Origin: an uncultured Lachnospiraceae bacterium
Lineage (GTDB): Bacteria; Bacillota; Clostridia; Lachnospirales; Lachnospiraceae
Assembly: GCA_947594085.1 (NCBI GenBank)
Contig: CANQEB010000142.1
Location: 1-6,477, forward strand
Direction: 5' to 3'
DNA: 6,477 nt
Part shown: positions 1 through 6,477 of the stretch, piece by piece
Position numbering within the stretch: the stretch's first letter is position 1
Layout: each line of letters opens with the position of its first letter
The notes under the pieces: generated by a model
What the model saw: only the letters and a program-made list of their open reading frames with translations
What the model was told of the DNA's origin: nothing
The model's database searches: none
Program-made: the position numbers and the translations under genes

Positions 1-222
1 CACAAAGAAGTAGTTTCGGCTGTTCTGCAAAATGCCTATGTTCTTTGCGGCGGCGGCATGCTGCCGAAGCTGGAGAACTGCATCAGCGCGATCGAGTCCG
101 GCGTTTCACGGGTACATATCCTCGACGGCAGAATCGAACATTGCCTGTTGCTTGAATTTTTCACGAACAAGGGCATCGGCACAGCGATCATCGGGGACGA
201 CGAGGAGCGGTACGACGTGTGA
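1..222 (+). CDS. argB: Acetylglutamate kinase, C-terminal 73 residues (5' end outside window)
   Basis: This is the 3' end of an open frame that enters at base 1 and stops with TGA at 220-222. The visible protein has [11 protein letters not shown], then [11 protein letters not shown], then [14 protein letters not shown]. These are the conserved C-terminal blocks of N-acetyl-L-glutamate kinase (amino acid kinase fold), including the GGM-PK segment and the DGR-H-LLLE-F stretch next to the ATP site. The enzyme phosphorylates N-acetylglutamate with ATP, the second step of cytoplasmic arginine biosynthesis. argD follows 72 bases later on the same strand, the usual arginine operon order. I see no terminator between them, so co-transcription is likely. 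The N-terminal two thirds cannot be judged here. Confidence 0.93.
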   Translation, partial: HKEVVSAVLQNAYVLCGGGMLPKLENCISAIESGVSRVHILDGRIEHCLLLEFFTNKGIGTAIIGDDEERYDV

Positions 223-294
223 TTGCAATAAAATCAGATGAAAAAGAAAGATGTACGGAGAGCCTGATAGAGAAAAACGGGCGGAAGGGCAGGA

Positions 295-1491
295 ATGGAA
301 AATATGAAATCGGCAGAATACATGGAGCGTGCGGAGCAGTACGTCCTCCACACGTACAATCGCTTCCCGGCGGTGCTGGAGAACGGCGAGGGTGTGTGGC
401 TTACCGACGTCGACGGAAAGAAATATCTGGATTTTGGGGCCGGGATCGCGGTGTTCGCGCTCGGCTACGGGAACAAGGCCTACGAGGAAGCGCTGAATCA
501 GCAGATCGGAAAGCTTATTCATACCTCGAATTTGTATTACAGTGTGCCGCTCGCGGACGCGGCCGAGAAGCTGGTGAAGAAAAGCGGCATGGACAAGGTG
601 TTCTTTACGAACAGCGGAACGGAGGCAATCGAGGGCGCGATCAAGGCGGCCCGGAAATACGCCTATCTGAAGGACGGAAGCACGGATCATGAGATCATCG
701 CAATGAACAATTCCTTCCACGGCAGGAGCATGGGGGCGTTGTCCGTGACGGGAAATCCCCATTATCAGGAGGCGTTCAAACCGCTGATCGGAGGTATTCG
801 TTTCGCGGACTTCAATGATCTGGAAGGTGTGAAGGCGCAGGTAAACGAGAAAACCTGTGCGATCCTGCTGGAGCCTGTACAGGGCGAGGGCGGCATTTAT
901 CCGGCGACGCCGGAATTCCTGAAGGGTCTGCGCGCGCTGTGCGACGAGCGGGACATTTTGCTGATCTTCGACGAGATTCAGTGCGGCATGGGGCGCTGCG
1001 GCAGCTGGTTTGTCTGGCAGAAATACGGCGTGCAGCCGGACATCATGACGAGTGCAAAGGCGCTCGGCTGCGGAATTCCAGTGGGCGCGTTTGTGCTCAA
1101 TGAGAAGACGGCGAAGGCGTCGCTCGTGCCGGGAGACCACGGGACGACCTATGGCGGCAACCCGTTGGCCTGTGCGGCTGTGTCGAAGGTGTTCGACCTG
1201 TTTGAGGAGATGGATTTGATCAGCCATGTCAATGAGATCACTCCGTACCTGGAGCAGAAGCTCGACGAGCTTGTCGCGAAGTATGATTTCCTGACTGAGC
1301 GCCGCGGCATGGGCCTGATGCAGGGTCTTGTCGTGGAGGGCCGTCCGGTCGGTGAGATCGTGACAAAAGCGTTGGAGAACGGATTGATCGTGATGAGCGC
1401 GGGAGGCAATGTGATCCGACTCGTGCCGCCGCTGATTATAGAGAAGGCGGACGTGGATGAGATGGTGAAACGGTTGGAAATGTCGTTTTGA
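295..1491 (+). CDS. argD: Acetylornithine aminotransferase
   Basis: This 398-residue, full-length class-III PLP-dependent aminotransferase transfers the amino group of glutamate to N-acetylglutamate semialdehyde, giving N2-acetylornithine in arginine synthesis. ArgD enzymes often also act on succinyl-diaminopimelate. The motifs appear in family order: NSGTEAIEGAIK at 106-117 (phosphate of PLP), FHGR at 141-144, EPVQGEGG at 193-200, DEIQCGMGR at 226-234 (Asp226 to the pyridine nitrogen), SAK at 253-255 with Lys255 as the Schiff-base lysine, and HGTTYGGNP at 282-290. The start is uncertain between ATG 295 and ATG 304. GGAAGGG (283-289) lies 5 bases before 295, while AGGA (291-294) lies 9 bases before 304. 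The second would give the more usual MKSAEYMERAEQY opening. It follows argB by 72 bases. No clear terminator lies after it. Confidence 0.95.
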   Translation: MENMKSAEYMERAEQYVLHTYNRFPAVLENGEGVWLTDVDGKKYLDFGAGIAVFALGYGNKAYEEALNQQIGKLIHTSNLYYSVPLADAAEKLVKKSGMDKVFFTNSGTEAIEGAIKAARKYAYLKDGSTDHEIIAMNNSFHGRSMGALSVTGNPHYQEAFKPLIGGIRFADFNDLEGVKAQVNEKTCAILLEPVQGEGGIYPATPEFLKGLRALCDERDILLIFDEIQCGMGRCGSWFVWQKYGVQPDIMTSAKALGCGIPVGAFVLNEKTAKASLVPGDHGTTYGGNPLACAAVSKVFDLFEEMDLISHVNEITPYLEQKLDELVAKYDFLTERRGMGLMQGLVVEGRPVGEIVTKALENGLIVMSAGGNVIRLVPPLIIEKADVDEMVKRLEMSF

Positions 1492-1536
1492 TCAGATTTA
1501 TTTTATTCCATTTTTAGCGGAACGGATTGTTTCATA

Positions 1537-1580
1537 AAAGCGCCTGAAAAGAGTCGTTGGATTTGGATATTTCGCGCTTT
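1537..1580. repeat. Inverted repeat upstream of glpK, possible operator
   Basis: AAAGCGC (1537-1543) and GCGCTTT (1574-1580) form a perfect 7-base inverted repeat separated by 30 bases. The right arm touches the candidate -35 box of glpK. It could be a binding site for a regulator or a weak hairpin after argD. No T-run follows, so it is a poor terminator. A second short dyad, TTTCA (1530-1534) with TGAAA (1545-1549), overlaps the left arm. I could not match a canonical cre (CcpA) site. The role is inference. Confidence 0.3.
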
Positions 1581-1606
1581 GCAGAAGGAGCGGTTTCTGA
1601 TAAAAT
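1579..1606 (+). promoter_or_regulatory. Candidate extended -10 promoter for glpK
   Basis: TTGCAG (1579-1584), a 16-base spacer, then TAAAAT (1601-1606). It is preceded by TG and one base (1598-1600), which is an extended -10 element. Predicted initiation near 1613 leaves a leader of only about 34 bases, too short for an antiterminator hairpin of the GlpP-controlled kind known in Bacillus. Confidence 0.55.
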
Positions 1607-1646
1607 AAATAAGAATATATTAAAAAAATAATCCGGGGAGGTATAA

Positions 1647-3140
<1,494 letters not shown>

Positions 3141-3152
3141 CTTACATCGGAC

Positions 3153-3169
3153 GGAATCCCTGCGATTCC
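3153..3169 (+). other. Short hairpin in the glpK-icd gap
   Basis: GGAATC (3153-3158) pairs with GATTCC (3164-3169) around a 5-base loop. No T-run follows, so it is unlikely to be an efficient terminator. It may be an RNA-stability or processing structure between two genes that could share a transcript. I see no convincing -10 box in the gap; TTGCCA at 3180-3185 lacks a good partner. Confidence 0.35.
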
Positions 3170-3243
3170 TGTCTGTAGTTTGCCAACATACAAGCAGAAA
3201 ATGAATAAGGTGAATGACAGCAAGGAAAGGAAACGTGAGACAA

Positions 3244-4455
3244 ATGGAAAAAATCAAGATGACGACCCCGATTGTCGAGATGGACGGGGACGAGATGACG
3301 AGGGTGCTTTGGAAGATGATCAAGGACGAGTTGATCTGTCCGTTCGTGGAGCTGAAGAGCGAGTACTATGATCTTGGGCTGAAAAACCGCGATGCGACGA
3401 ACGATCAGATCACGATCGACAGCGCGAATGCCGCGAAGAAGTACGGCGTGGCTGTAAAGTGCGCGACGATCACGCCGAACGCGGCGCGCGTGAAAGAATA
3501 CAATCTCAAGGAGATGTGGAAGAGCCCGAACGGGACGATCCGCGCGATCCTCGACGGGACGGTGTTTCGCGCACCGATCGTCGTGAAAGGCATTGAGCCT
3601 TACGTTCGGACGTGGAAGAAGCCGATTACGATCGCGAGACATGCGTACGGCGACCTTTACAAGAACGTGGAGATGATCATTCCGGGGCCGGGCAAGGCGG
3701 AGCTCGTGTTCACGGCTGAGGACGGGACCGAGACGAGGGAGACGGTATTTGACTACAAGGGACCGGGCGTGCTGCAGGGCATACACAATCTGTATGCCTC
3801 GATCGAGAGCTTCGCGAAGAGCTGCTTCAACTACGCGCTTGACACGAAGCAGGATCTCTGGTTCGCATGTAAGGATACGATCTCCAAGAAGTATGACCAT
3901 ACCTTTAAGGATATTTTCCAGGAGATCTTCGATGCACAGTACAAGGAGAAATTCGAGGCGGCCGGAATTACGTATTTCTACACGCTGATCGACGACGCGG
4001 TGGCTCGTGTCATGAAGTCGGAGGGCGGCTTTATCTGGGCCTGCAAGAATTACGACGGCGATGTGATGAGTGATATGGTATCGTCCGCGTTCGGCTCGCT
4101 TGCGATGATGACCTCCGTGCTAGTCTCCCCAGACGGGATCTACGAGTATGAGGCAGCGCACGGGACCGTGCAGCGTCATTATTACAAGCACTTGAAGGGT
4201 GAGGAGACCTCGACGAACTCAGTCGCGACGATCTTTGCGTGGACCGGAGCGTTACGCAAGCGCGGCGAACTCGACGGTATCAGCGAACTCTGTGCTTACG
4301 CGGATCGTCTGGAGCAGGCGGTCATCCGCACGATTGAGAGCGGGAAGATGACGAAGGATCTCGCGTTGATCACCTCGCTCGAGAATGTGACCGTGCTGAA
4401 CAGTGAGGAGTTCATCAAGGCCGTGCGGACGACGTACGAGGAACTGAGCAGATAG
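3244..4455 (+). CDS. icd: NADP-dependent isocitrate dehydrogenase (eukaryote-like type)
   Basis: This 403-residue protein oxidatively decarboxylates isocitrate to 2-oxoglutarate, making NADPH and the carbon skeleton for glutamate, the amino donor used by ArgD. It matches the homodimeric eukaryote-like IDH subfamily rather than the E. coli-type enzyme: [13 protein letters not shown] near the start, [12 protein letters not shown] at 75-86, the SPNGTIR substrate loop at 94-100, Arg109 and Arg132, Tyr135, metal-binding Asp250, Asp271 and Asp273, the IDH signature [20 protein letters not shown] at 269-288, and [10 protein letters not shown] at 307-316, whose Arg-His pair recognises the NADP phosphate. 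ATG 3244 gives the family-typical MEKIKM start. In-frame GTG 3235 has a better-placed RBS (AAGGAAAGG, 3222-3230, 4 bases away against 13) and would add VRQ. ATG 3214 is less likely. Confidence 0.96.
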   Translation: MEKIKMTTPIVEMDGDEMTRVLWKMIKDELICPFVELKSEYYDLGLKNRDATNDQITIDSANAAKKYGVAVKCATITPNAARVKEYNLKEMWKSPNGTIRAILDGTVFRAPIVVKGIEPYVRTWKKPITIARHAYGDLYKNVEMIIPGPGKAELVFTAEDGTETRETVFDYKGPGVLQGIHNLYASIESFAKSCFNYALDTKQDLWFACKDTISKKYDHTFKDIFQEIFDAQYKEKFEAAGITYFYTLIDDAVARVMKSEGGFIWACKNYDGDVMSDMVSSAFGSLAMMTSVLVSPDGIYEYEAAHGTVQRHYYKHLKGEETSTNSVATIFAWTGALRKRGELDGISELCAYADRLEQAVIRTIESGKMTKDLALITSLENVTVLNSEEFIKAVRTTYEELSR

Positions 4456-4470
4456 GCATTATAGTTAAGG

Positions 4471-4608
4471 AATAAAATAGCGGGTAGTCGAAGCTACCCG
4501 CCAAACTTTTGAATGAAATAGGTGGGGCGACACTCCCACATCTCCAACTAGGGTGACGGCTGCCCGTTCCGTCCTCTGATTTCATTCAATATAGTTTACT
4601 GCTCTTGC
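4471..4608 (-). ncRNA. Candidate small RNA of unknown family, minus strand
   Basis: About 138 nt lie between a full consensus promoter and an intrinsic terminator, both on the minus strand, with no plausible ORF. The inferred fold is a three-way junction. The closing stem is an 11-bp perfect inverted repeat (4509-4519 with 4579-4589, core GAATGAAAT/ATTTCATTC). Inside it are a hairpin GACGG/CCGTC (4555-4559 with 4569-4573) and a hairpin GTGGG/CCCAC (4522-4526 with 4535-4539, extendable by a G-U pair). A 7-base linker leads to the terminator hairpin. I considered SRP, tmRNA, RNase P, hammerhead and the common riboswitches and recognised none. Its function is unknown. Since it is antisense to nothing visible and converges on icd, a trans-acting or protein-binding RNA is a reasonable guess. 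Confidence 0.65.
4480..4510. terminator. Bidirectional intrinsic terminator between icd and the minus-strand RNA
   Basis: GCGGGTAG (4480-4487) pairs with CTACCCGC (4494-4501), an 8-bp stem with a 6-base loop. Read on the minus strand, the loop holds TTCG and the stem is followed by TATTTTATT (complement of 4471-4479), a good U-tract. Read on the plus strand it lies 24 bases after the icd stop, and the only U-run is TTTT at 4507-4510, after CAAAC. It is therefore stronger for the minus-strand transcript but probably serves both. Confidence 0.8.
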
Positions 4609-4614
4609 AGATTT

Positions 4615-4642
4615 ATTATACAGGATTCCATTTATTTGTCAA
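4615..4642 (-). promoter_or_regulatory. Consensus sigma-A promoter for the minus-strand small RNA
   Basis: On the minus strand TTGACA (complement of 4637-4642) is followed after 16 bases by TATAAT (complement of 4615-4620). Both hexamers are perfect. Initiation is expected near 4608, about 20 bases before the closing stem of the folded RNA. This is the main evidence for the direction of that RNA. Confidence 0.8.
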
Positions 4643-4758
4643 GTTTTTTCAGCGTGCCCTTTTCTATGAAGTTTCATTCATTTTTTGTGTATCCTCTCCT
4701 CGTAACTATACTATATCATGAATGGGTCATTTGCAAAACATTTAATAATAAAAATTAA

Positions 4759-4780
4759 GCAAAATTTTTTGGCAAAATTT
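4759..4780. repeat. Short direct repeat upstream of the 6S promoter
   Basis: GCAAAATTT occurs at 4759-4767 and 4772-4780, a 13-base period. The right copy ends 14 bases before the -35 box of the 6S promoter. The stretch is very AT-rich and may act as an UP-like element or regulator site. No known operator is recognised. Confidence 0.3.
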
Positions 4781-4794
4781 GCTTGAAAAACAGG

Positions 4795-4823
4795 TTGATT
4801 ATCGCGGCATACTGGGTTATACT
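4795..4823 (+). promoter_or_regulatory. Sigma-A promoter for the 6S RNA gene
   Basis: TTGATT (4795-4800), a 17-base spacer, then TATACT (4818-4823), preceded by AT-rich DNA. Initiation is expected around 4830, just before the recognisable 6S-like sequence. Confidence 0.7.
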
Positions 4824-4829
4824 ATCGGT

Positions 4830-5061
4830 AAGAACTGCAAGTACGTTCCTGGGGTGTACGAGAGTCCTAGTATTTTGAACCTACATTTACTTTCATGGGA
4901 TTCCTATATCGCACAGCCTATGTCAGGCCTCCGTTTGCAGTGGAAGACAGACACCTGTGCTGCGGTTACCCACCTAGCTTTGCTAGGAGTCAAAATTTAG
5001 GATACGGCATTCTGGGTCATATAATAGGCGGAACACCTGGTGGTTGTTCCGCCCGTTTTTT
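4830..5061 (+). ncRNA. ssrS: Probable 6S RNA (housekeeping RNA polymerase regulator)
   Basis: 6S RNA binds the housekeeping RNA polymerase holoenzyme by mimicking an open promoter and damps transcription in stationary phase. The sequence resembles clostridial 6S RNAs as I remember them, particularly the stretch from TTGAACC (4875-4881) to GGTTACCC (4964-4971). A long interrupted hairpin can form: GGGATTCC (4897-4904) with GGTTACCC (4964-4971), CACAG (4912-4916) with CTGTG (4955-4959), then a tip with TCC/GGA pairs. On the 3' side a hairpin CCTAGC/GCTAGG (4973-4978 with 4982-4987) can compete with pairing of TCCTGG (4847-4852) to CTAGGA (4983-4988), as expected for a central bubble whose 3' strand refolds. 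It has its own promoter and terminator, and the 5' and 3' ends are approximate. A 73-codon open frame across it (4779-5000) has no RBS and is not believed. Confidence 0.75.
5027..5061 (+). terminator. Intrinsic terminator of the 6S RNA gene
   Basis: GGCGGAACA (5027-5035) pairs with TGTTCCGCC (5045-5053) in a perfect 9-bp stem. The loop can close further with CC/GG, and CG then six T (5056-5061) follow. It is strong and isolates the 6S transcript from the next promoter at 5122. Confidence 0.9.
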
Positions 5062-5121
5062 CACAAAGATTTATGTGGGAAGATCAGGATAATTAATTAG
5101 CAATTAATTTTCTAAAATTTG

Positions 5122-5150
5122 TTGACATAATTTGCGTAGAACCGTATAAT
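5122..5150 (+). promoter_or_regulatory. Perfect consensus sigma-A promoter driving the repeat RNA and PBECR4-like gene
   Basis: TTGACA (5122-5127), exactly 17 bases, TATAAT (5145-5150), with an AT-rich upstream tract at 5092-5121. Initiation is expected at A5157. A promoter this strong in front of an RNA that meets a terminator before the coding region suggests that the RNA itself is made in excess of the mRNA. Confidence 0.9.
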
Positions 5151-5210
5151 GATAGTAGGATAAAGGAAACTTATCCAGGTGTGCTGACACCTTAAAAATC
5201 TGACATTTAT

Positions 5211-5309
5211 GCCAGTTCGTAAGCTGGTCAGTTGGGGAGCAACAGAAAAACTCCACAGAAAAGCCATATGTTGAAGGATGGCAGGTTGGCAGACAACAGA
5301 AAAATCAGC
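5211..5309 (+). repeat. Two tandem RNA repeat units with compensatory base changes
   Basis: Unit 1 pairs GCCAG (5211-5215) with CTGGT (5224-5228), then has linker CA, GTTG (5231-5234), loop GGGAG, CAAC (5240-5243) and AGAAAAA (5244-5250). Unit 2 pairs GCCAT (5263-5267) with ATGGC (5278-5282), then has linker AG, GTTG (5285-5288), loop GCAGA, CAAC (5294-5297) and AGAAAAA (5298-5304). The second halves match at 16 of 20 positions with an offset of 54. Loop bases 5236-5239 pair with 5251-5254 in unit 1. The equivalent positions in unit 2 (5290-5293 with 5305-5308) keep three of the four pairs, all three as changed pairs: G-C to A-T, A-T to G-C and G-C to C-G. One A-A mismatch occurs, and G5289-C5309 is an extra pair. 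Confidence 0.75.
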
Positions 5310-5327
5310 GGTAATACAGCAAGAAAA

Positions 5328-5353
5328 GGTTGTCCAGGAGGACAGCCTTTTTT
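5328..5353 (+). terminator. Intrinsic terminator between the repeat RNA and the PBECR4-like gene
   Basis: GGTTGTCC (5328-5335) pairs with GGACAGCC (5340-5347), 8 bp with one G-U pair and an AGGA loop, followed directly by six T (5348-5353). It lies only 18 bases before the start codon, so the downstream gene must be expressed by read-through or by a switch. I see no second promoter between it and ATG 5372. Confidence 0.88.
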
Positions 5354-5371
5354 GCTAAAAGAGGAACATAG

Positions 5372-5983
5372 ATGAAAAACTATAATGCTAATCAGGCTTT
5401 GCCGATCATTTTAAAAGCTGCGAAGGAATATGATGAAAAACTGAAGGATAAACATTTTTTAATTGTGTATCGCAGTAAGAATAGTGTCTGTACATGTTGT
5501 GTTGGATTCCGGGATATGAATTTTCTTCATCTGACCGGGGTGAAGACGAGCTTGCCTGCACAGCAGTTTTATTCTGCTTGCTTAAACGGAAAATTGTCTG
5601 TTAGAGACATCAAAATGGATGCCAGGGGAGGAACGCAACAGAAACTTGCTGTATTGCCGTATTTATCAGGACTATTGTATCATAACTGTATGATTGGAGA
5701 TTTCATAAACAGCGGAATCGTCATAAGGGCAGATTATTTTGTCGGAGATACAAAAGCGGTTTTGAGCATAGGGTTCCGTTATGGAAAAACAGCGGATATT
5801 CCGGTTACACTTTACAACGAAGGTGTAAAGCGTTTGACAAATCCGACATGCAAGGTGTTAGCAATATTTGCGAAACAGTATCAGCTAAAATATTATGACG
5901 AGTGTACATATTTGTCCAAAGGATGTGAAATCAAAAAATTCCCAGAAGAAATAATAAAACAACTTGATGAAAAGTTGTTATAG
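5372..5983 (+). CDS. PBECR4-like nuclease-fold protein, candidate toxin
   Basis: This 203-residue soluble protein has no signal peptide or membrane segment. It resembles the PBECR4 family (phage Barnase-EndoU-ColicinE5/D-RelE-like nuclease 4), a domain otherwise known from polyvalent phage and mobile-element proteins. The hallmarks I recognise are FLIVYRSKN at 29-37, GFRDMNFLHLTGV at 45-57 with His53 and Thr55 as likely active-site candidates, FYSACLNGKLS at 66-76, MIGDFINS at 107-114, and a C-terminal LTNPTCKVLAIFAK at 155-168. ATG 5372 is well supported: RBS GAGGA (5361-5365) lies 6 bases upstream and an in-frame TAG (5369-5371) directly precedes it. It is markedly AT-richer than its neighbours, which hints at acquisition. 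A structured RNA and terminator precede it, as in type III toxin genes. Nuclease activity and toxicity are inference; the family call is from memory. Confidence 0.75.
   Translation: MKNYNANQALPIILKAAKEYDEKLKDKHFLIVYRSKNSVCTCCVGFRDMNFLHLTGVKTSLPAQQFYSACLNGKLSVRDIKMDARGGTQQKLAVLPYLSGLLYHNCMIGDFINSGIVIRADYFVGDTKAVLSIGFRYGKTADIPVTLYNEGVKRLTNPTCKVLAIFAKQYQLKYYDECTYLSKGCEIKKFPEEIIKQLDEKLL
5958..5979 (+). other. Hairpin at the 3' end of the PBECR4-like gene
   Basis: AACAACTT (5958-5965) pairs perfectly with AAGTTGTT (5972-5979) around 6 bases, inside the last codons. Only scattered T follow, so it is at best a weak terminator. It may protect the 3' end of the mRNA. Confidence 0.4.
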
Positions 5984-5991
5984 AGAGTTGC

Positions 5992-6020
5992 TTTACAAAA
6001 CTGACTTTCAAAATTATAAT
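5992..6020 (+). promoter_or_regulatory. Promoter for galE
   Basis: TTTACA (5992-5997), 17 bases, then a perfect TATAAT (6015-6020). Initiation is expected near 6027, giving a 5' UTR of about 65 bases. It lies only 9 bases after the preceding stop codon and lets galE be transcribed independently of the upstream gene. Confidence 0.75.
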
Positions 6021-6091
6021 GAGACTTGTAGGGGTCTGTGAAAGTACTCCGTATATTATGTTTATGAATCAACTTATGAGGAGGATATCTT

Positions 6092-6477
6092 ATGGCAGTA
6101 TTGGTCACCGGCGGTGCCGGGTACATAGGGAGTCACACCTGCGTGGAGCTTCTCGAGAGTGGGTATGAGGTCGTCGTGATGGACAATCTCTACAATTCCA
6201 ACGAGAAGGCGCTGGAGCGTGTGGAGCAGATCACTGGGAAAAAGGTGAAGTTTTACAACGTCGACATGCTCGACAAGGAAGCGTTGAACGGGATCTTTGA
6301 GAACGAGAAGATCGATTCGGTCATTCATTTCGCGGGTTACAAGGCCGTTGGAGAGTCGGTGCGCAAGCCGCTCGAATATTACCACAACAATATTACGGGG
6401 ACGCTGAATCTCTGCGACGTCATGAGGAATCACGGCGTGAAGAAGATCATCTTCAGCTCGTCGGCCACTGTGTACGG
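6092..6477 (+). CDS. galE: UDP-glucose 4-epimerase, N-terminal part (3' end outside window)
   Basis: The first 128 codons of an extended short-chain dehydrogenase fold protein are present. It interconverts UDP-glucose and UDP-galactose with bound NAD in the Leloir pathway and supplies UDP-galactose for surface polysaccharide, in the cytoplasm. The Rossmann glycine motif TGGAGYIGSH is at 6-15, the NAD-ribose region VVMDNLYNS at 28-36, NVDMLD at 56-61, HFAGYKAVGESV at 79-90, YYHNNITGTLNL at 96-107, and the catalytic serine segment FSSSATVY at 121-128. All match GalE closely. The YxxxK catalytic pair lies beyond the window. The RBS AGGAGG (6079-6084) is 7 bases before ATG. GC content and codon choice return to those of argD, glpK and icd. 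Confidence 0.95.
   Translation, partial: MAVLVTGGAGYIGSHTCVELLESGYEVVVMDNLYNSNEKALERVEQITGKKVKFYNVDMLDKEALNGIFENEKIDSVIHFAGYKAVGESVRKPLEYYHNNITGTLNLCDVMRNHGVKKIIFSSSATVY

Larger units (their letters stand above)
5157..5353 (+). ncRNA. Structured leader or antitoxin-like RNA with two tandem pseudoknot units
   Basis: About 195 nt run from the predicted start to the T-run. The order is hairpin GGATAA/TTATCC (5158-5163 with 5171-5176), hairpin AGGTGT/ACACCT (5177-5182 with 5187-5192, loop GCTG), an A/T-rich spacer, two homologous units (5211-5262 and 5263-5309), a purine-rich linker, and an intrinsic terminator. Each unit is a 5-bp hairpin, a GTTG/CAAC stem with a 5-nt loop, AGAAAAA, then bases able to pair with that loop to form an H-type pseudoknot. 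This resembles the repeat RNAs of type III toxin-antitoxin loci. No known riboswitch consensus was recognised. The alternative is a cis-acting attenuator: GACAAC (5292-5297) in unit 2 can also pair with GTTGTC (5329-5334) in the 5' arm of the terminator, a possible antiterminator. Confidence 0.7.

Noticed and set aside
106..1227. 373-codon minus-strand ORF opposite argB/argD
   Set aside because: It is a shadow ORF produced by codon bias of the plus-strand genes and has no family resemblance.
3142..3900. 252-codon minus-strand ORF opposite icd
   Set aside because: It is an antisense shadow of a GC-rich, highly conserved gene, with an Arg/His/Leu-rich composition and no recognisable domain.
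4471..4608. End of an IS200/IS605-type element
   Set aside because: Hairpins near an AT-rich gap suggested it, but there is no transposase remnant, and promoter and terminator placement fits a small RNA gene.
4664..4681. Tiny minus-strand ORF (MNETS) after GAGGAGAGG
   Set aside because: The purine-rich site is 11 bases from the ATG and the product is 5 residues with no downstream gene. It is probably chance.
4779..5000. 73-codon plus-strand ORF over the 6S region
   Set aside because: It begins upstream of the predicted transcription start, has no RBS, and the DNA matches 6S RNA structure better than protein coding.
5211..5309. CRISPR-like repeat array
   Set aside because: There are only two units, without identical repeats or unique spacers, and the similarity follows RNA structure.
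5157..5353. Known riboswitch (cobalamin, SAM, TPP, c-di-GMP, guanidine, T-box) in the leader
   Set aside because: None of the consensus cores I know is present. The two-unit pseudoknot layout does not match these classes, and the downstream protein is not a metabolic or transport gene.
5268..5375. 35-codon ORF (ATG 5268) inside the leader whose TGA overlaps the start of the 203-aa gene as ATGA
   Set aside because: It looks like translational coupling, or a protein antitoxin, but it has no RBS, runs through the pseudoknot unit and terminator hairpin, and its sequence is explained by RNA structure. It deserves a second look only if homologues conserve the frame.

Overview
The window looks like a chromosomal stretch from a Gram-positive clostridial bacterium, most likely a Lachnospiraceae member. 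The reasons are strong AGGAGG-type ribosome binding sites, intrinsic terminators, sigma-A promoters, the eukaryote-like NADP isocitrate dehydrogenase, and a Firmicutes-type 6S RNA. The housekeeping genes are GC-rich (two 60-base lines of icd count to about 60% GC). The block from about 4460 to 6090 is clearly AT-richer (three 60-base lines of the 5372-5983 gene count to about 39%).

Layout. Positions 1-1491 hold the end of an arginine biosynthesis operon: the 3' end of argB, then complete argD. glpK (glycerol kinase) follows from its own candidate extended -10 promoter, then icd. All four read on the plus strand. icd ends at a bidirectional hairpin terminator that also ends a candidate unannotated small RNA on the minus strand (about 4471-4608). 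That RNA has a full consensus promoter and a three-way-junction fold. A probable 6S RNA gene (about 4830-5061) runs the other way, with its own promoter and terminator. The window closes with the 5' part of galE, which has its own near-consensus promoter.

The most interesting unit is 5122-5983. A perfect TTGACA-17-TATAAT promoter drives a roughly 195-nt structured RNA with two tandem units. Each unit is a 5-bp hairpin, a 4-bp stem with a 5-nt loop, and an A-rich linker. In each unit the 5-nt loop can pair with bases after the linker to form an H-type pseudoknot, and several of these pairs differ between units by compensatory changes. An intrinsic terminator follows, then a well-spaced RBS and a 203-aa protein that resembles the PBECR4 nuclease-fold family. 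Promoter, tandem pseudoknot RNA repeats, leaky terminator and small nuclease gene is the layout of type III toxin-antitoxin loci (ToxIN, CptIN, TenpIN), but the protein does not look like ToxN. I propose a candidate type III-like toxin-antitoxin or phage-defence module with a PBECR4-like effector. The main alternative is a regulatory attenuator upstream of an ordinary gene.
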